DNA of 64,000 bases from JAVWMQ01 sp036646055 (GTDB lineage: Bacteria > Bacillota > Clostridia > Peptostreptococcales > Anaerovoracaceae): the NCBI GenBank assembly GCA_036646055.1, contig JAVXMY010000005.1:80782-144781 (forward strand), read 5' to 3'. Each line of letters opens with the position of its first letter. Within the stretch, counting starts at the first letter, position 1. The notes under the pieces were generated by a model that was given only the letters and a program-made list of their open reading frames with translations, ran no database searches and was not told where the DNA came from. The position numbers and the translations under genes were made by a program. This document shows, piece after piece, positions 8,864-17,424 of this stretch.

Positions 8864-9774
8864 TGGGTTTAGCTGAAAAGAATTATAAGAAGGGTATAAT
8901 AGCTGCACTTTTATGTGCAGTTATTTGGGGTTTTTTACCTCTATATTGGAAAACACTTATACCGATTAGTTCTTCTGTAATAATCTTTTATAGAATATTC
9001 TTAGTTGGAGTTGTTTGTTTTGTATTGGCTTTGAAGTTATATGGAGTAGAAAAAATTAAAGCCCCTTTACGAAAAAAGGGTGCTAAATCTAAGTTTATAA
9101 TTGCTGGAATAATAATAACAGTAAATTGGAGTATATATATTTGGGCAGTTAATGCAGGTTATGTTATTCAAACAAGCGTTGGATATTATATAGAGCCATT
9201 AATGGTTTGTTTATTTGGAATAATACTCTTTAAAGAGAAACTTACCAAGTACAAAATAACTGCTTTTATTCTAGCTTTAGTTGGAATAGTTGTAATGCTT
9301 ATTCACTTTAGACAAGTTCCTACTATTGCCTTAAGTTTGGCAATAACATTTGCCACATATGCAGCACTAAAGAAAAGCTTTCAATTAGAAGCAATATTAA
9401 CTTTACTTTATGAAACAATGTTTTTAATGCCATTTGCACTTGCCGTTATTATTTATTTAGAAGTAACTAATCAAGGAGCAATAGGCGTTGGAGAGCCATA
9501 TCAATATGGTTTATTATTACTATGCGGAATAGCAACAGCAACACCTTTAGGCTTATTTGCAGTTGCAGCAAATAATTTACCACTTATGACCCTTGGATTG
9601 TCTGAATACTTATCTCCAACGATTTCACTTATTCTTGGGATATTTTTGTTTAATGAACAATTTGACAAAATACAGTGTTTAGCAATAGGGATAATTTGGA
9701 TTGGTTTAATCGCTTTTACCTTTGGAGAATACAAAGAACAAAAGGTGCCTAGAGGTGACCAGATTGAAAGATAA
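8863..9774 (+). CDS. rarD: RarD/EamA-family transporter
   Basis: A 303-residue integral membrane protein with about ten hydrophobic helices arranged as two EamA-like (drug/metabolite transporter superfamily) halves. It begins KKGIIAALLCAVIWGFLPLYWK, and the FYRIF, NWSIYIWAVN and LGLSEYLSPTISLILG segments match RarD proteins, named after a predicted chloramphenicol-sensitivity gene. The natural substrate is unknown. Its ATG overlaps the stop of the acidic protein gene (TAATG), indicating translational coupling. Its 3' end overlaps the next gene. Confidence 0.88.
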   Translation: MGLAEKNYKKGIIAALLCAVIWGFLPLYWKTLIPISSSVIIFYRIFLVGVVCFVLALKLYGVEKIKAPLRKKGAKSKFIIAGIIITVNWSIYIWAVNAGYVIQTSVGYYIEPLMVCLFGIILFKEKLTKYKITAFILALVGIVVMLIHFRQVPTIALSLAITFATYAALKKSFQLEAILTLLYETMFLMPFALAVIIYLEVTNQGAIGVGEPYQYGLLLLCGIATATPLGLFAVAANNLPLMTLGLSEYLSPTISLILGIFLFNEQFDKIQCLAIGIIWIGLIAFTFGEYKEQKVPRGDQIER

Positions 9775-11725
9775 TAACATTGGTTTTTTTAGTGTAGCCT
9801 TTATGTATGTGGGTACAATAATGGGAGCAGGATTTGCGTCTGGAAGAGAAATCTGGCAGTTCTTTGGTATATTTGGTCAAAAGGGAATAGTGGGAGTTGT
9901 AATTGTAGGTTTCTTGTTTGTAGTAGTAGGTATAATTACATCTTTAGTTGCTAGAACAATTAATGATTCAAATATGGGGCGAGTAATTGTTCCTGGTGGT
10001 AATGATAAACTTTGTAAGTTTATTGACTGCTTTATGGCATTTTTTTTATATACTGTTTTAATCACAATGTCTGCAGCTGCAGGAGCTTTGGTAAATCAGC
10101 AGTTTGGAATGAACAGAATGATTGGAGGACTTGTTATTGTGGCACTTGTAATTGTTACGGTAATTGGAGGCTTTGATAGAATTTCTCATGTCTTTGGATA
10201 TATTATGCCAGTATTACTTGTAGTAGTAATTATAACTTGCATTATGGTTGTAATTAAAGATTTACCTAAAAGTGGAATAGAGATTGAAATCAAACCAAGT
10301 CCACTTGCCAAAAACTGGATGTTTAATCCTATATTATATTTAGCATATAACATGCTTGCGGTAATTCCAATTGTTGCAACAGCAGCAGTAAAGGCAAAGG
10401 ATACAAAAAATGCAGTATTTGGTTCAGCCTTAGGAGGAGTTTTCTTAGGTTTTTTAGCTTTAGTGTTAGCCTTAGCAATGAATACTGATCCAAACTTCTC
10501 ACATGTAATGGATATGCCAATGCTTGCATATTCAGAAAAGTTAGGAATGATACCAAACTTAATATATGCAGTTGTTCTTATGTTTGCAATTTACGCATCA
10601 GCTACTGGGAATTTCTATGGATTTACTACAGTACTTAATGATAATAAAAAAAATACCAAAATAATAGTTTTGGCATCTGCGGCATTTGTTTTTGGCCTTG
10701 CAGGATTTAAAAATATAGTAGCATATGTTTTTCCAATAAGCGGATTTCTTGGACTTATAATTGTTGCTATGATATTAGTTAATTTTATAGAAAAAGTAAT
10801 ATTTAAAAAGGGGATTAATATGAAAATACTAAGCGATGAAGAAAGAATAAAACTTTACCCTGAGGGGATTTCTGAGGTATATGCAGGAAAAAATGAGCTT
10901 ATTAATCTTATTATAGGAAAAGATAAAACTGCTGTTATAGATTGTGGCAGAGCATTTTGCGGTGAAGAAATGGCTGAAAATGTTAAAAAGGCATTAGGCG
11001 GAAGGAAACTTGACTATGTTTTTGCTACTCATTCTCATTATGACCATATCGGTGCATTACCTTACTTTAGAAAAATGTGGCCAGATTTAATTTGCTATGG
11101 TTCAGAATATGCAAAATATGTATTAACTAGACCGGGAGCAATTAAGACTATCAAAAAAATGGGAGACAATGCTTGTATTCAGTTTAGTGATGGAAACTTA
11201 GACAGAATTATTACAGAAGGATTATCAATTGACGTTGCACTTAAAGAAGGAGACAAAGTAAGTCTTGGGGAACATGAAATGATTGCTATTGAAACAAAAG
11301 GTCACACAGACTGTTGTTTATCTTTTGCCCTTGAGCCGGAAAGGGCGCTTTTTACCTCTGAAAGTACAGGAGTTTTCGAAGGAAACGGAAATGTTGACAC
11401 ATCTATTTTAAAAAGCTACGAAGATACTATGGTTTCATTAAAAAAATGTAGAGACTACGATCCAGAGTTTTTAATAGCACCTCATTTTGGCATAGTTTCT
11501 AAAGAAGATGCTAGAGAGAGTTTTGAAATATTTGAGAAAAACGCCATTGAAGAGCGTGAATTTATCATGGCTAGAGCAGCCAAAGGGCAAAGTGCAGATG
11601 AAATCTTTGAAGAACTAAAAGATGAATTTTGGACTGAATATAGAGCTAAATATCAGCTTTTTGATGGGTTTAAGCTAAATGCCCAAAATACTATTAAAAT
11701 ATATATGGATGAGGTTAAAAAATGA
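9755..11725 (+). CDS. YkvI-like transporter fused to metallo-beta-lactamase-fold hydrolase
   Basis: About 656 residues in one uninterrupted frame. The first 355 are a membrane domain with about ten helices, opening FFSVAFMYVGTIMGAGFASGREIW, as in YkvI-family proteins related to amino-acid/cation symporters. From MKILSDEE (about residue 356) to the end is a metallo-beta-lactamase domain with the HSHYDH zinc motif (ATHSHYDHIGALPYF) and later histidines in KGHTD and APHFG. YkvI proteins normally end near the junction. An internal ATG at 10820 has AAGGGG five bases upstream, so the hydrolase could also be made separately. The start is uncertain: GTG 9755 and TTG 9764 both have AGG-type sites; TTG 9722 is less likely. 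All overlap the end of rarD. Substrates are unknown. Confidence 0.78.
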   Translation: MTRLKDNNIGFFSVAFMYVGTIMGAGFASGREIWQFFGIFGQKGIVGVVIVGFLFVVVGIITSLVARTINDSNMGRVIVPGGNDKLCKFIDCFMAFFLYTVLITMSAAAGALVNQQFGMNRMIGGLVIVALVIVTVIGGFDRISHVFGYIMPVLLVVVIITCIMVVIKDLPKSGIEIEIKPSPLAKNWMFNPILYLAYNMLAVIPIVATAAVKAKDTKNAVFGSALGGVFLGFLALVLALAMNTDPNFSHVMDMPMLAYSEKLGMIPNLIYAVVLMFAIYASATGNFYGFTTVLNDNKKNTKIIVLASAAFVFGLAGFKNIVAYVFPISGFLGLIIVAMILVNFIEKVIFKKGINMKILSDEERIKLYPEGISEVYAGKNELINLIIGKDKTAVIDCGRAFCGEEMAENVKKALGGRKLDYVFATHSHYDHIGALPYFRKMWPDLICYGSEYAKYVLTRPGAIKTIKKMGDNACIQFSDGNLDRIITEGLSIDVALKEGDKVSLGEHEMIAIETKGHTDCCLSFALEPERALFTSESTGVFEGNGNVDTSILKSYEDTMVSLKKCRDYDPEFLIAPHFGIVSKEDARESFEIFEKNAIEEREFIMARAAKGQSADEIFEELKDEFWTEYRAKYQLFDGFKLNAQNTIKIYMDEVKK

Positions 11726-12975
11726 TTAAAATTAAAACATTAAAATGTGGTGTTCGTGTTGTAATGGACCAGACTAATTACTTACAGTCTGCATCTATTG
11801 GATTTTGGGTTAAGACAGGGTCTGTTGATGAAGAAAAAAAATATGCGGGTATATCACATTTTGTTGAACATATGATGTTTAAAGGGACAGCAAATAGAAG
11901 CGCCAAAGAAATTGCAGAAGATATAGATAAAATAGGCGGGCAGATTAATGCTTTTACTAGTAAAGAGGCAACTTGTTATTATGTAAAAACTTTATCAGAT
12001 AACCTAATTAAATCTACTGAAATATTAGTTGATATGCTAGTGAATTCAAACTTTGATAAGGTTGAAATGGGCAGAGAAAAAAAGGTTATAGCAGAAGAAA
12101 TTAAAATGATTCTAGATACACCAGATGATGCTGCTCATGAATTATTTAATAAAATGCTTTATGGCGAAGCTGCTCTTGGAAACTCAATTGCAGGAACTGA
12201 GTCTACACTAAAGAATATTTCTCAAAAGGTACTTCGTGATTATGTGTTTAATCAGTACACAAGGGATAGCATTGTGGTTTCAGTGGCTGGAAACTTTGAT
12301 GAAAATGAAATTTGCAATTATTTAGAAGACAAACTTGTTTCTCTAAAGGAAAGCAAAGAATCAAAAGAATATACAACTTGGAACTATAAGCCAAATCATA
12401 GAGTTAAAATCAAGGAGGTAGAACAAGCCCACTTATTTATGGGAGTTCCTTCTGTGGATTATTTAGATAACAAGCATTATGCTATGGTTATTTTATCAAA
12501 TATTCTTGGTGGATCAATGAGCTCTAGGCTTTTCCAGTCAGTAAGGGAGCAAAAAGGGCTAGCGTATTCAGTTTATGCAGCTCATAGTGCAGCAACTTTG
12601 GGAGGACATTTCCTAATTTATGCGGGAGTTTCCCATGAAAACTTAAAAGATTGTATTTTGGCAATTAAGGAAGAACTTCAATTACTAAAGAATAAAGGTA
12701 TAACTGAGGAAGAATTAGACAAGGCAAAAGAACAACTTAAGAGCAGCTATATTTTTGGACAGGAAAATGTTGCCTCTAAAATGTTTAGCTTAGGAAAAGC
12801 CATATTGTTTGCAGGTAAAGCTAAAAGTGACAAGGAAGTATTAGATTTAATCGATGCAATTACAATTGAAGATATTGAAGAAGTTGCTAAACTAATTACT
12901 GACTTTGAAAACTACACAGCAGTTGTGGTAACAAATAAAAAGTTCAATCTTAAAAAGATTATGCTAGGAGAATAA
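11722..12975 (+). CDS. M16-family zinc peptidase (processing-peptidase-like)
   Basis: A 417-residue cytosolic insulinase/pitrilysin-type peptidase. The inverted zinc motif HxxEH is in ISHFVEHMMFKGT, with the third ligand glutamate downstream in EKKVIAEEIKMI. The second half has the usual inactive M16 repeat with GGSMSSRLFQSVREQKGLAYSVYA. Size fits the single-chain bacterial M16B type (MlpA/YmxG of Bacillus). The ATG overlaps the stop of the fusion gene by 4 bases (ATGA). It is followed by dut one base later, a pairing with dut that is common in Firmicutes. Confidence 0.93.
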   Translation: MIKIKTLKCGVRVVMDQTNYLQSASIGFWVKTGSVDEEKKYAGISHFVEHMMFKGTANRSAKEIAEDIDKIGGQINAFTSKEATCYYVKTLSDNLIKSTEILVDMLVNSNFDKVEMGREKKVIAEEIKMILDTPDDAAHELFNKMLYGEAALGNSIAGTESTLKNISQKVLRDYVFNQYTRDSIVVSVAGNFDENEICNYLEDKLVSLKESKESKEYTTWNYKPNHRVKIKEVEQAHLFMGVPSVDYLDNKHYAMVILSNILGGSMSSRLFQSVREQKGLAYSVYAAHSAATLGGHFLIYAGVSHENLKDCILAIKEELQLLKNKGITEEELDKAKEQLKSSYIFGQENVASKMFSLGKAILFAGKAKSDKEVLDLIDAITIEDIEEVAKLITDFENYTAVVVTNKKFNLKKIMLGE

Positions 12976-12976
12976 A

Positions 12977-13408
12977 ATGGCTGTAATAAAAGTTGTTAAT
13001 AAAAGCGAAAAATTACCTGCTTATGAAACCATAGGATCTGCAGGAATGGATGTAAGGGCATTTATAAATGAGCCCATTATTTTAAGCCCAGGTCAAAGAG
13101 CTCTCATTCCAACTGGTTTATTCTTTGAAATACCTTTGGGATACGAGGTGCAAGTTAGAGCCAGAAGTGGACTAGCTATAAATCATGGCATTTGCTTAAT
13201 TAATGGTATTGGAACTGTTGATAGTGATTATAGAGGAGAAATAAAAGTTCCTTTAGTAAATCTAGGTCAAGAGGATTTTGAAATTAAAAATGGTGAAAGA
13301 ATAGGGCAGATTGTATTATCAAAGTATGAACAAATTACTTGGCAACAAGTTGAACGTTTATCTGAAACAGATAGAGGTAAGGGAGGCTTTGGTCATACAG
13401 GTAAATAA
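12977..13408 (+). CDS. dut: dUTP diphosphatase
   Basis: A 143-residue trimeric dUTPase that hydrolyses dUTP to dUMP, keeping uracil out of DNA and feeding dTMP synthesis. Conserved motifs are visible in order: SAGMDVRA, RSGLAI, GTVDSDYRGEIKVPLVN, and the flexible C-terminal GKGGFGHTG that closes over the active site. The first codon is one base after the M16 peptidase stop. Together with the dGTPase-like gene that follows it forms a nucleotide-pool pair. Confidence 0.96.
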   Translation: MAVIKVVNKSEKLPAYETIGSAGMDVRAFINEPIILSPGQRALIPTGLFFEIPLGYEVQVRARSGLAINHGICLINGIGTVDSDYRGEIKVPLVNLGQEDFEIKNGERIGQIVLSKYEQITWQQVERLSETDRGKGGFGHTGK

Positions 13409-13420
13409 AATGGAGGAAAA

Positions 13421-14437
13421 ATGATTACAAGAACAGATACAGAAAAAAGAGAATATGATTATTTGTCTAAGTATGCTTGTAAATCTATAGAATCTTTGGG
13501 AAGAGTCTTTGAAGAAGAAAAGTGCAATGTTAGAACTGACTTTCAAAGAGATAGAGATAGGATTGTACATTCAAAAGCCTTTAGAAGGCTGATGCATAAA
13601 ACTCAAGTATTTCTAGCCCCGGAAGGAGATCATTTTAGAACAAGACTAACCCATACTATTGAAGTGTCACAAATTGCGAGAACAATAGCTAGAGCACTTG
13701 CTTTAAATGAAGATTTAACTGAAGCTATTGCTTTAGGACATGACCTTGGACATACACCTTTTGGACATAATGGAGAAGTAATTTTATCTAATTTGTTTCC
13801 TGGTGGGTTTAATCACAATGAACAAAGTCTAAGAGTGTGTGAAATATTAGAAGATAGTCATGGCAAAGGCAAACGAGGAATGAACCTTACTAAAGAAGTT
13901 AAGGATGGAATTTTAAATCACAGTGGTCCTAATATTCCATTTACACTAGAAGGACAGGTAGTTAGAATAAGCGATAGAATTGCTTACATAAATCATGACA
14001 TTGACGATGCCATTAGAAGTAAGGTTATTAAGAGTGAAGATTTGCCCAATAATTGTATAAAATTATTAGGTGATGATCATAGAACTCGAATTAATACTTT
14101 AGTAATCGATCTAGTAAAAAACAGTGAATGTAAAAACAAGATTCAAATGAGCCCTGAAATATCTGAAGCAATGGATCAACTTAGAGGCTATATGTTTAAA
14201 AATGTTTATCGCAATAATGTGGTTAAAAGAGCTTCTGATTTAGCAAAGGTTGAAAATATTATAACATCTCTTTATGATTACTTTTTAAATTATCCTGAAG
14301 AACTACCTTTGGAACTTAATAAGTTAATTCCTGAATTTAATAAGGAAGAAATAGTTAAAGATTTTATTGCTGGTATGACTGATAGATATGCAATAAACTT
14401 ATATGATGAATTATTTATACCAAAAGGGTGGAAATAA
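13421..14437 (+). CDS. dgt: dGTPase-like HD-domain triphosphohydrolase
   Basis: A 338-residue HD-domain phosphohydrolase. The metal ligands are in FRTRLTHTIEVSQIAR and in the HD pair GHDLGHTPFGHNGE, as in deoxyguanosinetriphosphate triphosphohydrolases that cleave dNTP to the nucleoside and tripolyphosphate. The N-terminal RIVHSKAFRRLMHKTQVF segment is also typical. The exact dNTP preference cannot be read. The ribosome site is GGAGG before the ATG, 12 bases after dut, and a strong terminator follows, so this is the last gene of the murI operon. Confidence 0.92.
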   Translation: MITRTDTEKREYDYLSKYACKSIESLGRVFEEEKCNVRTDFQRDRDRIVHSKAFRRLMHKTQVFLAPEGDHFRTRLTHTIEVSQIARTIARALALNEDLTEAIALGHDLGHTPFGHNGEVILSNLFPGGFNHNEQSLRVCEILEDSHGKGKRGMNLTKEVKDGILNHSGPNIPFTLEGQVVRISDRIAYINHDIDDAIRSKVIKSEDLPNNCIKLLGDDHRTRINTLVIDLVKNSECKNKIQMSPEISEAMDQLRGYMFKNVYRNNVVKRASDLAKVENIITSLYDYFLNYPEELPLELNKLIPEFNKEEIVKDFIAGMTDRYAINLYDELFIPKGWK

Positions 14438-14473
14438 AAAAAAATCCTGCATTTTTAATGCAGGATTTTAAAT
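14438..14473. terminator. Bidirectional intrinsic terminator
   Basis: AAAATCCTGCATT pairs with AATGCAGGATTTT around a short loop, with A- and T-runs outside. It separates the convergent dgt and crotonase genes. Confidence 0.9.
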
Positions 14474-14476
14474 TAA

Positions 14477-15250
14477 TTATCTTTTGAAGTTTGCTGGTCT
14501 TTTTTCTAGGAAAGCAGCCATTCCTTCAACTCTTTCATCTGAACTGTGAGCAGTACCAAAAGCACTAACTTCAATTTTAGATGCAGCTTCAATTCCCATA
14601 TCGTAGCCAGCGTTAATGGCAGTTTTAGCCATTCCTACAGCAATAAGTGATTTAGTCTGTAATAACTTAGCTAAATCAATAGCTGCTGGCATTAATTCAT
14701 CTGGTGCGTAAACCTTTTCAACTAAACCGATTCTATATGCTTCAGCAGCATCTACCATACCAGCAGTGAAAATTAAATATTTACCCATTCCTCTACCAAC
14801 AAGTCTTGGAAGTCTCTGAGTTCCGCCAAATCCTGGTGTGATTCCTAGGTTAACTTCTGGCTGACCAAACTTAGCTTTTTCAGAAGCAAGTCTAATATCG
14901 CAAGCACATGCAAGTTCACAACCTCCGCCTAAAGCAAAACCGTTAATGGCACCAATAATTGGTTTTTCAATGTTTTCCATTAGGTTCATTAATCTATGAC
15001 CTTGAATCATCATATTTCTAACTTCAACAGAAGTTACACTGTTCATTTCTGCAATATCAGCACCAGCAACAAAAGCTTTGCCTTCACCAGTTAGAATTGC
15101 AACATCTGCACCTTTATCATCTCTAAATGCTGAAAATGCATTATATAATTCAGTTAAAACTTCAGTGTTTAAAGCATTCATAGCGTTAGGTCTGTTTATT
15201 GTGAAATATGCGATTCTTTCTTTTACTTCATACTTAATTGTGTTATACAT
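14477..15250 (-). CDS. crt: Crotonase (enoyl-CoA hydratase / 3-hydroxybutyryl-CoA dehydratase)
   Basis: A 257-residue enoyl-CoA hydratase that interconverts crotonyl-CoA and 3-hydroxybutyryl-CoA. The oxyanion-hole segment KAFVAGADIAEM, the glycine-rich ALGGGCELA with the first catalytic glutamate, and the second glutamate in FGQPEVNLGITPGFGGTQRL are all present. Length matches clostridial Crt. It is monocistronic here, without the bcd/etf/hbd/thl genes usually clustered with it, so its pathway (butyrate formation or fatty/amino-acid CoA metabolism) is an inference. A clear promoter lies upstream at 15292-15320, and the ATG is preceded by GAAAGGAAACG. Confidence 0.9.
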   Translation of the reverse strand: MYNTIKYEVKERIAYFTINRPNAMNALNTEVLTELYNAFSAFRDDKGADVAILTGEGKAFVAGADIAEMNSVTSVEVRNMMIQGHRLMNLMENIEKPIIGAINGFALGGGCELACACDIRLASEKAKFGQPEVNLGITPGFGGTQRLPRLVGRGMGKYLIFTAGMVDAAEAYRIGLVEKVYAPDELMPAAIDLAKLLQTKSLIAVGMAKTAINAGYDMGIEAASKIEVSAFGTAHSSDERVEGMAAFLEKRPANFKR

Positions 15251-15291
15251 AATAATCGTTTCCTTTCTTTATTTGTTAAATTAATAACATA

Positions 15292-15320
15292 ATCATAACA
15301 CGTAAAATATAGATAATCAA
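15292..15320 (-). promoter_or_regulatory. Promoter for crotonase gene
   Basis: On the minus strand TTGATT (15315-15320), a 17-base spacer and TATGAT (15292-15297) lie about 45 bases upstream of the start codon. Confidence 0.65.
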
Positions 15321-15359
15321 TATCCATTTTAATAATCTTTAAGCAATTTTCACAACAAA

Positions 15360-16004
15360 TTAAAGACTTGTAAGAATAACAATTAGTATTCCTTCTTTAA
15401 CTGTTATAGTTACTGTGTCTTCAATAAATTCATTGCTAACAGCAAGGGGAAAAGTACTTGTAAGATCATAGTTATTTAAGTTATATTTAGAACCTGTAAT
15501 TGAAACTCCTTTAGAAATAGGGGAGTGACTTAGCAATGAAAATTTATACTCATTTTTTTTCTTTAAACTAAGGGACGAATTTTTTAAAATATACATTTCC
15601 TGGTTGGAATCCATCATAGAGATATTAAGTCCCTTTATAGTATATCCTACTATAGTTTGAATATTTCCAAGGGTATGATCTAGTCTGCCTCCAATTCCAC
15701 CAACAATAATAATATCTTCATAAGAGTTTTCTATTGATTTGTTAATTGCTAAATCTAAATCGGTTTCATCCTTTTCAGCCTTAACTATGAAACTGGATAT
15801 TTCTTTTGGAATTTCAATAGAATTAGAATCTAAATCTCCGACAATTAAGTTTGGAACAATATTAACAGAAGTTAGAATATCGTAGCCTCCATCAGCTGCA
15901 ATAATAAAATAATTCTCAGGATTATTTCTGATTTGATTAATTAATTCAAACTGGTTAATATCTCCTTCAAAATAGGAAGTGAAAATCACACATTGTTTAA
16001 TCAT
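15360..16004 (-). CDS. thiN: Thiamine pyrophosphokinase
   Basis: A 214-residue thiamine diphosphokinase making thiamine diphosphate from thiamine and ATP. Motifs seen: the IIAADGGYDIL segment, VGDLDS, KDETDLDLAI and GGIGGRLDHTLGNI, which together build the ATP/Mg and thiamine site. Length is typical. It is a single gene on the minus strand in front of the crotonase gene, with a 109-base gap. I looked for a TPP riboswitch upstream and found none. Its product would serve the TPP-dependent transketolase encoded at 45.8 kb. Confidence 0.93.
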   Translation of the reverse strand: MIKQCVIFTSYFEGDINQFELINQIRNNPENYFIIAADGGYDILTSVNIVPNLIVGDLDSNSIEIPKEISSFIVKAEKDETDLDLAINKSIENSYEDIIIVGGIGGRLDHTLGNIQTIVGYTIKGLNISMMDSNQEMYILKNSSLSLKKKNEYKFSLLSHSPISKGVSITGSKYNLNNYDLTSTFPLAVSNEFIEDTVTITVKEGILIVILTSL

Positions 16005-16097
16005 TTTGTAGTACCTTTCTATATTTAATAATATTATTATACTACAATTTGTTATTAATACATAAAAAAATAAAGTTATTTTTTTAACAAAATAGGG
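16005..16097. other. AT-rich gap between thiN and the RNA gene
   Basis: Very AT-rich spacer. On the minus strand a TATAAT-like box near 16030-16040 may serve thiN, but no good -35 is visible. No open reading frame of note. Confidence 0.4.
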
Positions 16098-16126
16098 TTG
16101 AAATTAATATATTTATAGTTTATAAT
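16098..16126 (+). promoter_or_regulatory. Strong sigma-A promoter of the structured RNA
   Basis: TTGAAA at 16098-16103, exactly 17 bases, then a perfect TATAAT at 16121-16126. Transcription should start near 16133. Confidence 0.8.
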
Positions 16127-16132
16127 CTAGTC

Positions 16133-16396
16133 GTATCGTAAAGTTGAATTAGAAAATATAGTAATAGGATGGGTTAGGCTTTTAGTTTATGTCATCGATA
16201 CCTATTGTAATTTCAATACTAATTTAATTTATAGCTATAAGGCTACAGTGGCGTATGAGGCTAAATCGTAAATGTACGGCCATCATTCACTGAGATAACA
16301 ATTGTGAAAAGATAAATTATAAAAAGTAAATCAGATTTTAAAATTTACTAAATATCCTTACGAAAATTCCATCTAACTTGTTAGGTGGTTTTTTCA
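16133..16396 (+). ncRNA. Putative structured non-coding RNA, family not recognised
   Basis: About 260 bases between a consensus promoter and a terminator, with no plausible coding frame. The ends pair: TCGTAA-G (16136-16143, one bulged A) with CTTACGA (16357-16363). Inside are three hairpins. A 5' domain (16142-16220) pairs TTGAATT with AATTTCAA and GTAATAGG with CCTATTGT. A central hairpin (16246-16292) has CAGTG/CACTG, ATGA/TCAT, GGC/GCC and CGTA/TACG helices stacked with small bulges. A third hairpin pairs AGTAAA (16325) with TTTACT (16344). A terminator hairpin follows. The downstream gene has its own promoter, so this looks stand-alone rather than a leader. It lacks the landmarks of SRP RNA, RNase P RNA and tmRNA. 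6S RNA or an uncharacterised sRNA are the alternatives; structure was drawn by eye. Confidence 0.55.
16369..16396 (+). terminator. Intrinsic terminator of the structured RNA
   Basis: CCATCTAA pairs with TTAGGTGG (one G-T pair) around CTTG, followed by TTTTTT. Confidence 0.85.
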
Positions 16397-16422
16397 TTGA
16401 CAAAAATAAGAATATAGTTTTA

Positions 16423-16451
16423 TTGAATATAGGCCATTTTTAGGATATAAT
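16423..16451 (+). promoter_or_regulatory. Promoter for the DUF975 gene
   Basis: TTGAAT at 16423-16428, 17-base spacer, TATAAT at 16446-16451; 37 bases before the start codon. It lies downstream of the RNA terminator. Confidence 0.75.
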
Positions 16452-16488
16452 TAAAACATATATTACGTGAAAGAAAGAAGGTATAACA

Positions 16489-17421
16489 ATGGAAAGAAAA
16501 ATTGTAACAGAATCATGTTGGCAAATACGAAAAAACGCAAGAGAGTCATTAAAGGAGAACTGGAAACTAGCTATTTTAGGAATGCTATTATTCTCAGTGC
16601 TATATTTTGTTGTAATCGAAATATTTAACCTATTGTTTCCACCAGAACAGTTAAGTAACTTAAAAAACACCATGTTAAGTGATTATCAAATTAATGAGAA
16701 CATTAAAATGAATAACGGTTTAATAAGTGGCATTTATCAGTTATTAGTAACAGGACCATTTTTAATTGGAATAGAATATTTCTTTTTAAACATTTCAAGA
16801 AAAAATCAATCATTTGCAGAAAGCCCTAAAATACATCAAATCTTTGATGGTTTTAACAACTTCTTTAAAAACCTTGGAATTCACTTATGGATGACCTTAT
16901 TTGTATTTCTATGGATCTTAGTTGCAGTATTGCCAGGAATACTAGCTATTTCATTTTTCTCTTTTACAGCAATAACTAGCGGCAGATATGGAACACTAAT
17001 TTTTATTACTCCAATAATTTTTGTTGCAATTTTTGTAATTGGAATAATTGTAACTTTAAGATATTCACAAGTATACATACTAGCGGCAGATAACAAAAAT
17101 ATTGGAATTAGAGAATCTCTAAAAACAAGTATAAAATTGATGAAGGGCAATAAAGGAAAATTATTCATATTATCATTATCATATTTGGGATGGATTATTT
17201 TAAACGGAATAATTTCAGGTGTTGTTGCAGCCTTAATAGGACAGATTATGATCAGTAACCTAGACTTGGATACTGTTCAAATGATCAATAACAGTGTAAT
17301 AATATTATTAATGATTCCATCAATGACATATATTTCTATGGGCTATGTTGAGTTTTACAAATTACTAACAGAACCTAAAGCCATTGAAGAAGAAATAACT
17401 TTAACAATAAAAGAGGATTAA
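16489..17421 (+). CDS. DUF975-family integral membrane protein
   Basis: A 310-residue membrane protein with about six hydrophobic helices. The N-terminal cytosolic segment CWQIRKNARESLKENWKLAI and the later IRESLKTSIKLMKGNKGKLF are the usual conserved stretches of DUF975 proteins, which are widespread in Firmicutes and have no established function. It has its own promoter, a ribosome site AGAAGG before the ATG, and ends 3 bases before the MurE-like ligase gene. The C-terminal tail is acidic (IEEEITLTIKED). A link to envelope work is suggested only by the neighbouring Mur ligase. Confidence 0.85.
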   Translation: MERKIVTESCWQIRKNARESLKENWKLAILGMLLFSVLYFVVIEIFNLLFPPEQLSNLKNTMLSDYQINENIKMNNGLISGIYQLLVTGPFLIGIEYFFLNISRKNQSFAESPKIHQIFDGFNNFFKNLGIHLWMTLFVFLWILVAVLPGILAISFFSFTAITSGRYGTLIFITPIIFVAIFVIGIIVTLRYSQVYILAADNKNIGIRESLKTSIKLMKGNKGKLFILSLSYLGWIILNGIISGVVAALIGQIMISNLDLDTVQMINNSVIILLMIPSMTYISMGYVEFYKLLTEPKAIEEEITLTIKED

Positions 17422-17424
17422 AAA

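Noticed and set aside
16133..16396. SRP RNA, RNase P RNA, tmRNA or a TPP/T-box riboswitch
   Set aside because: None of the diagnostic bases (for example GGAAGCAGC of SRP, the conserved RNase P core, tmRNA ends, T-box GGTGG...CCGCG, TPP CTGAGA with its partner loop) are present in the right order.
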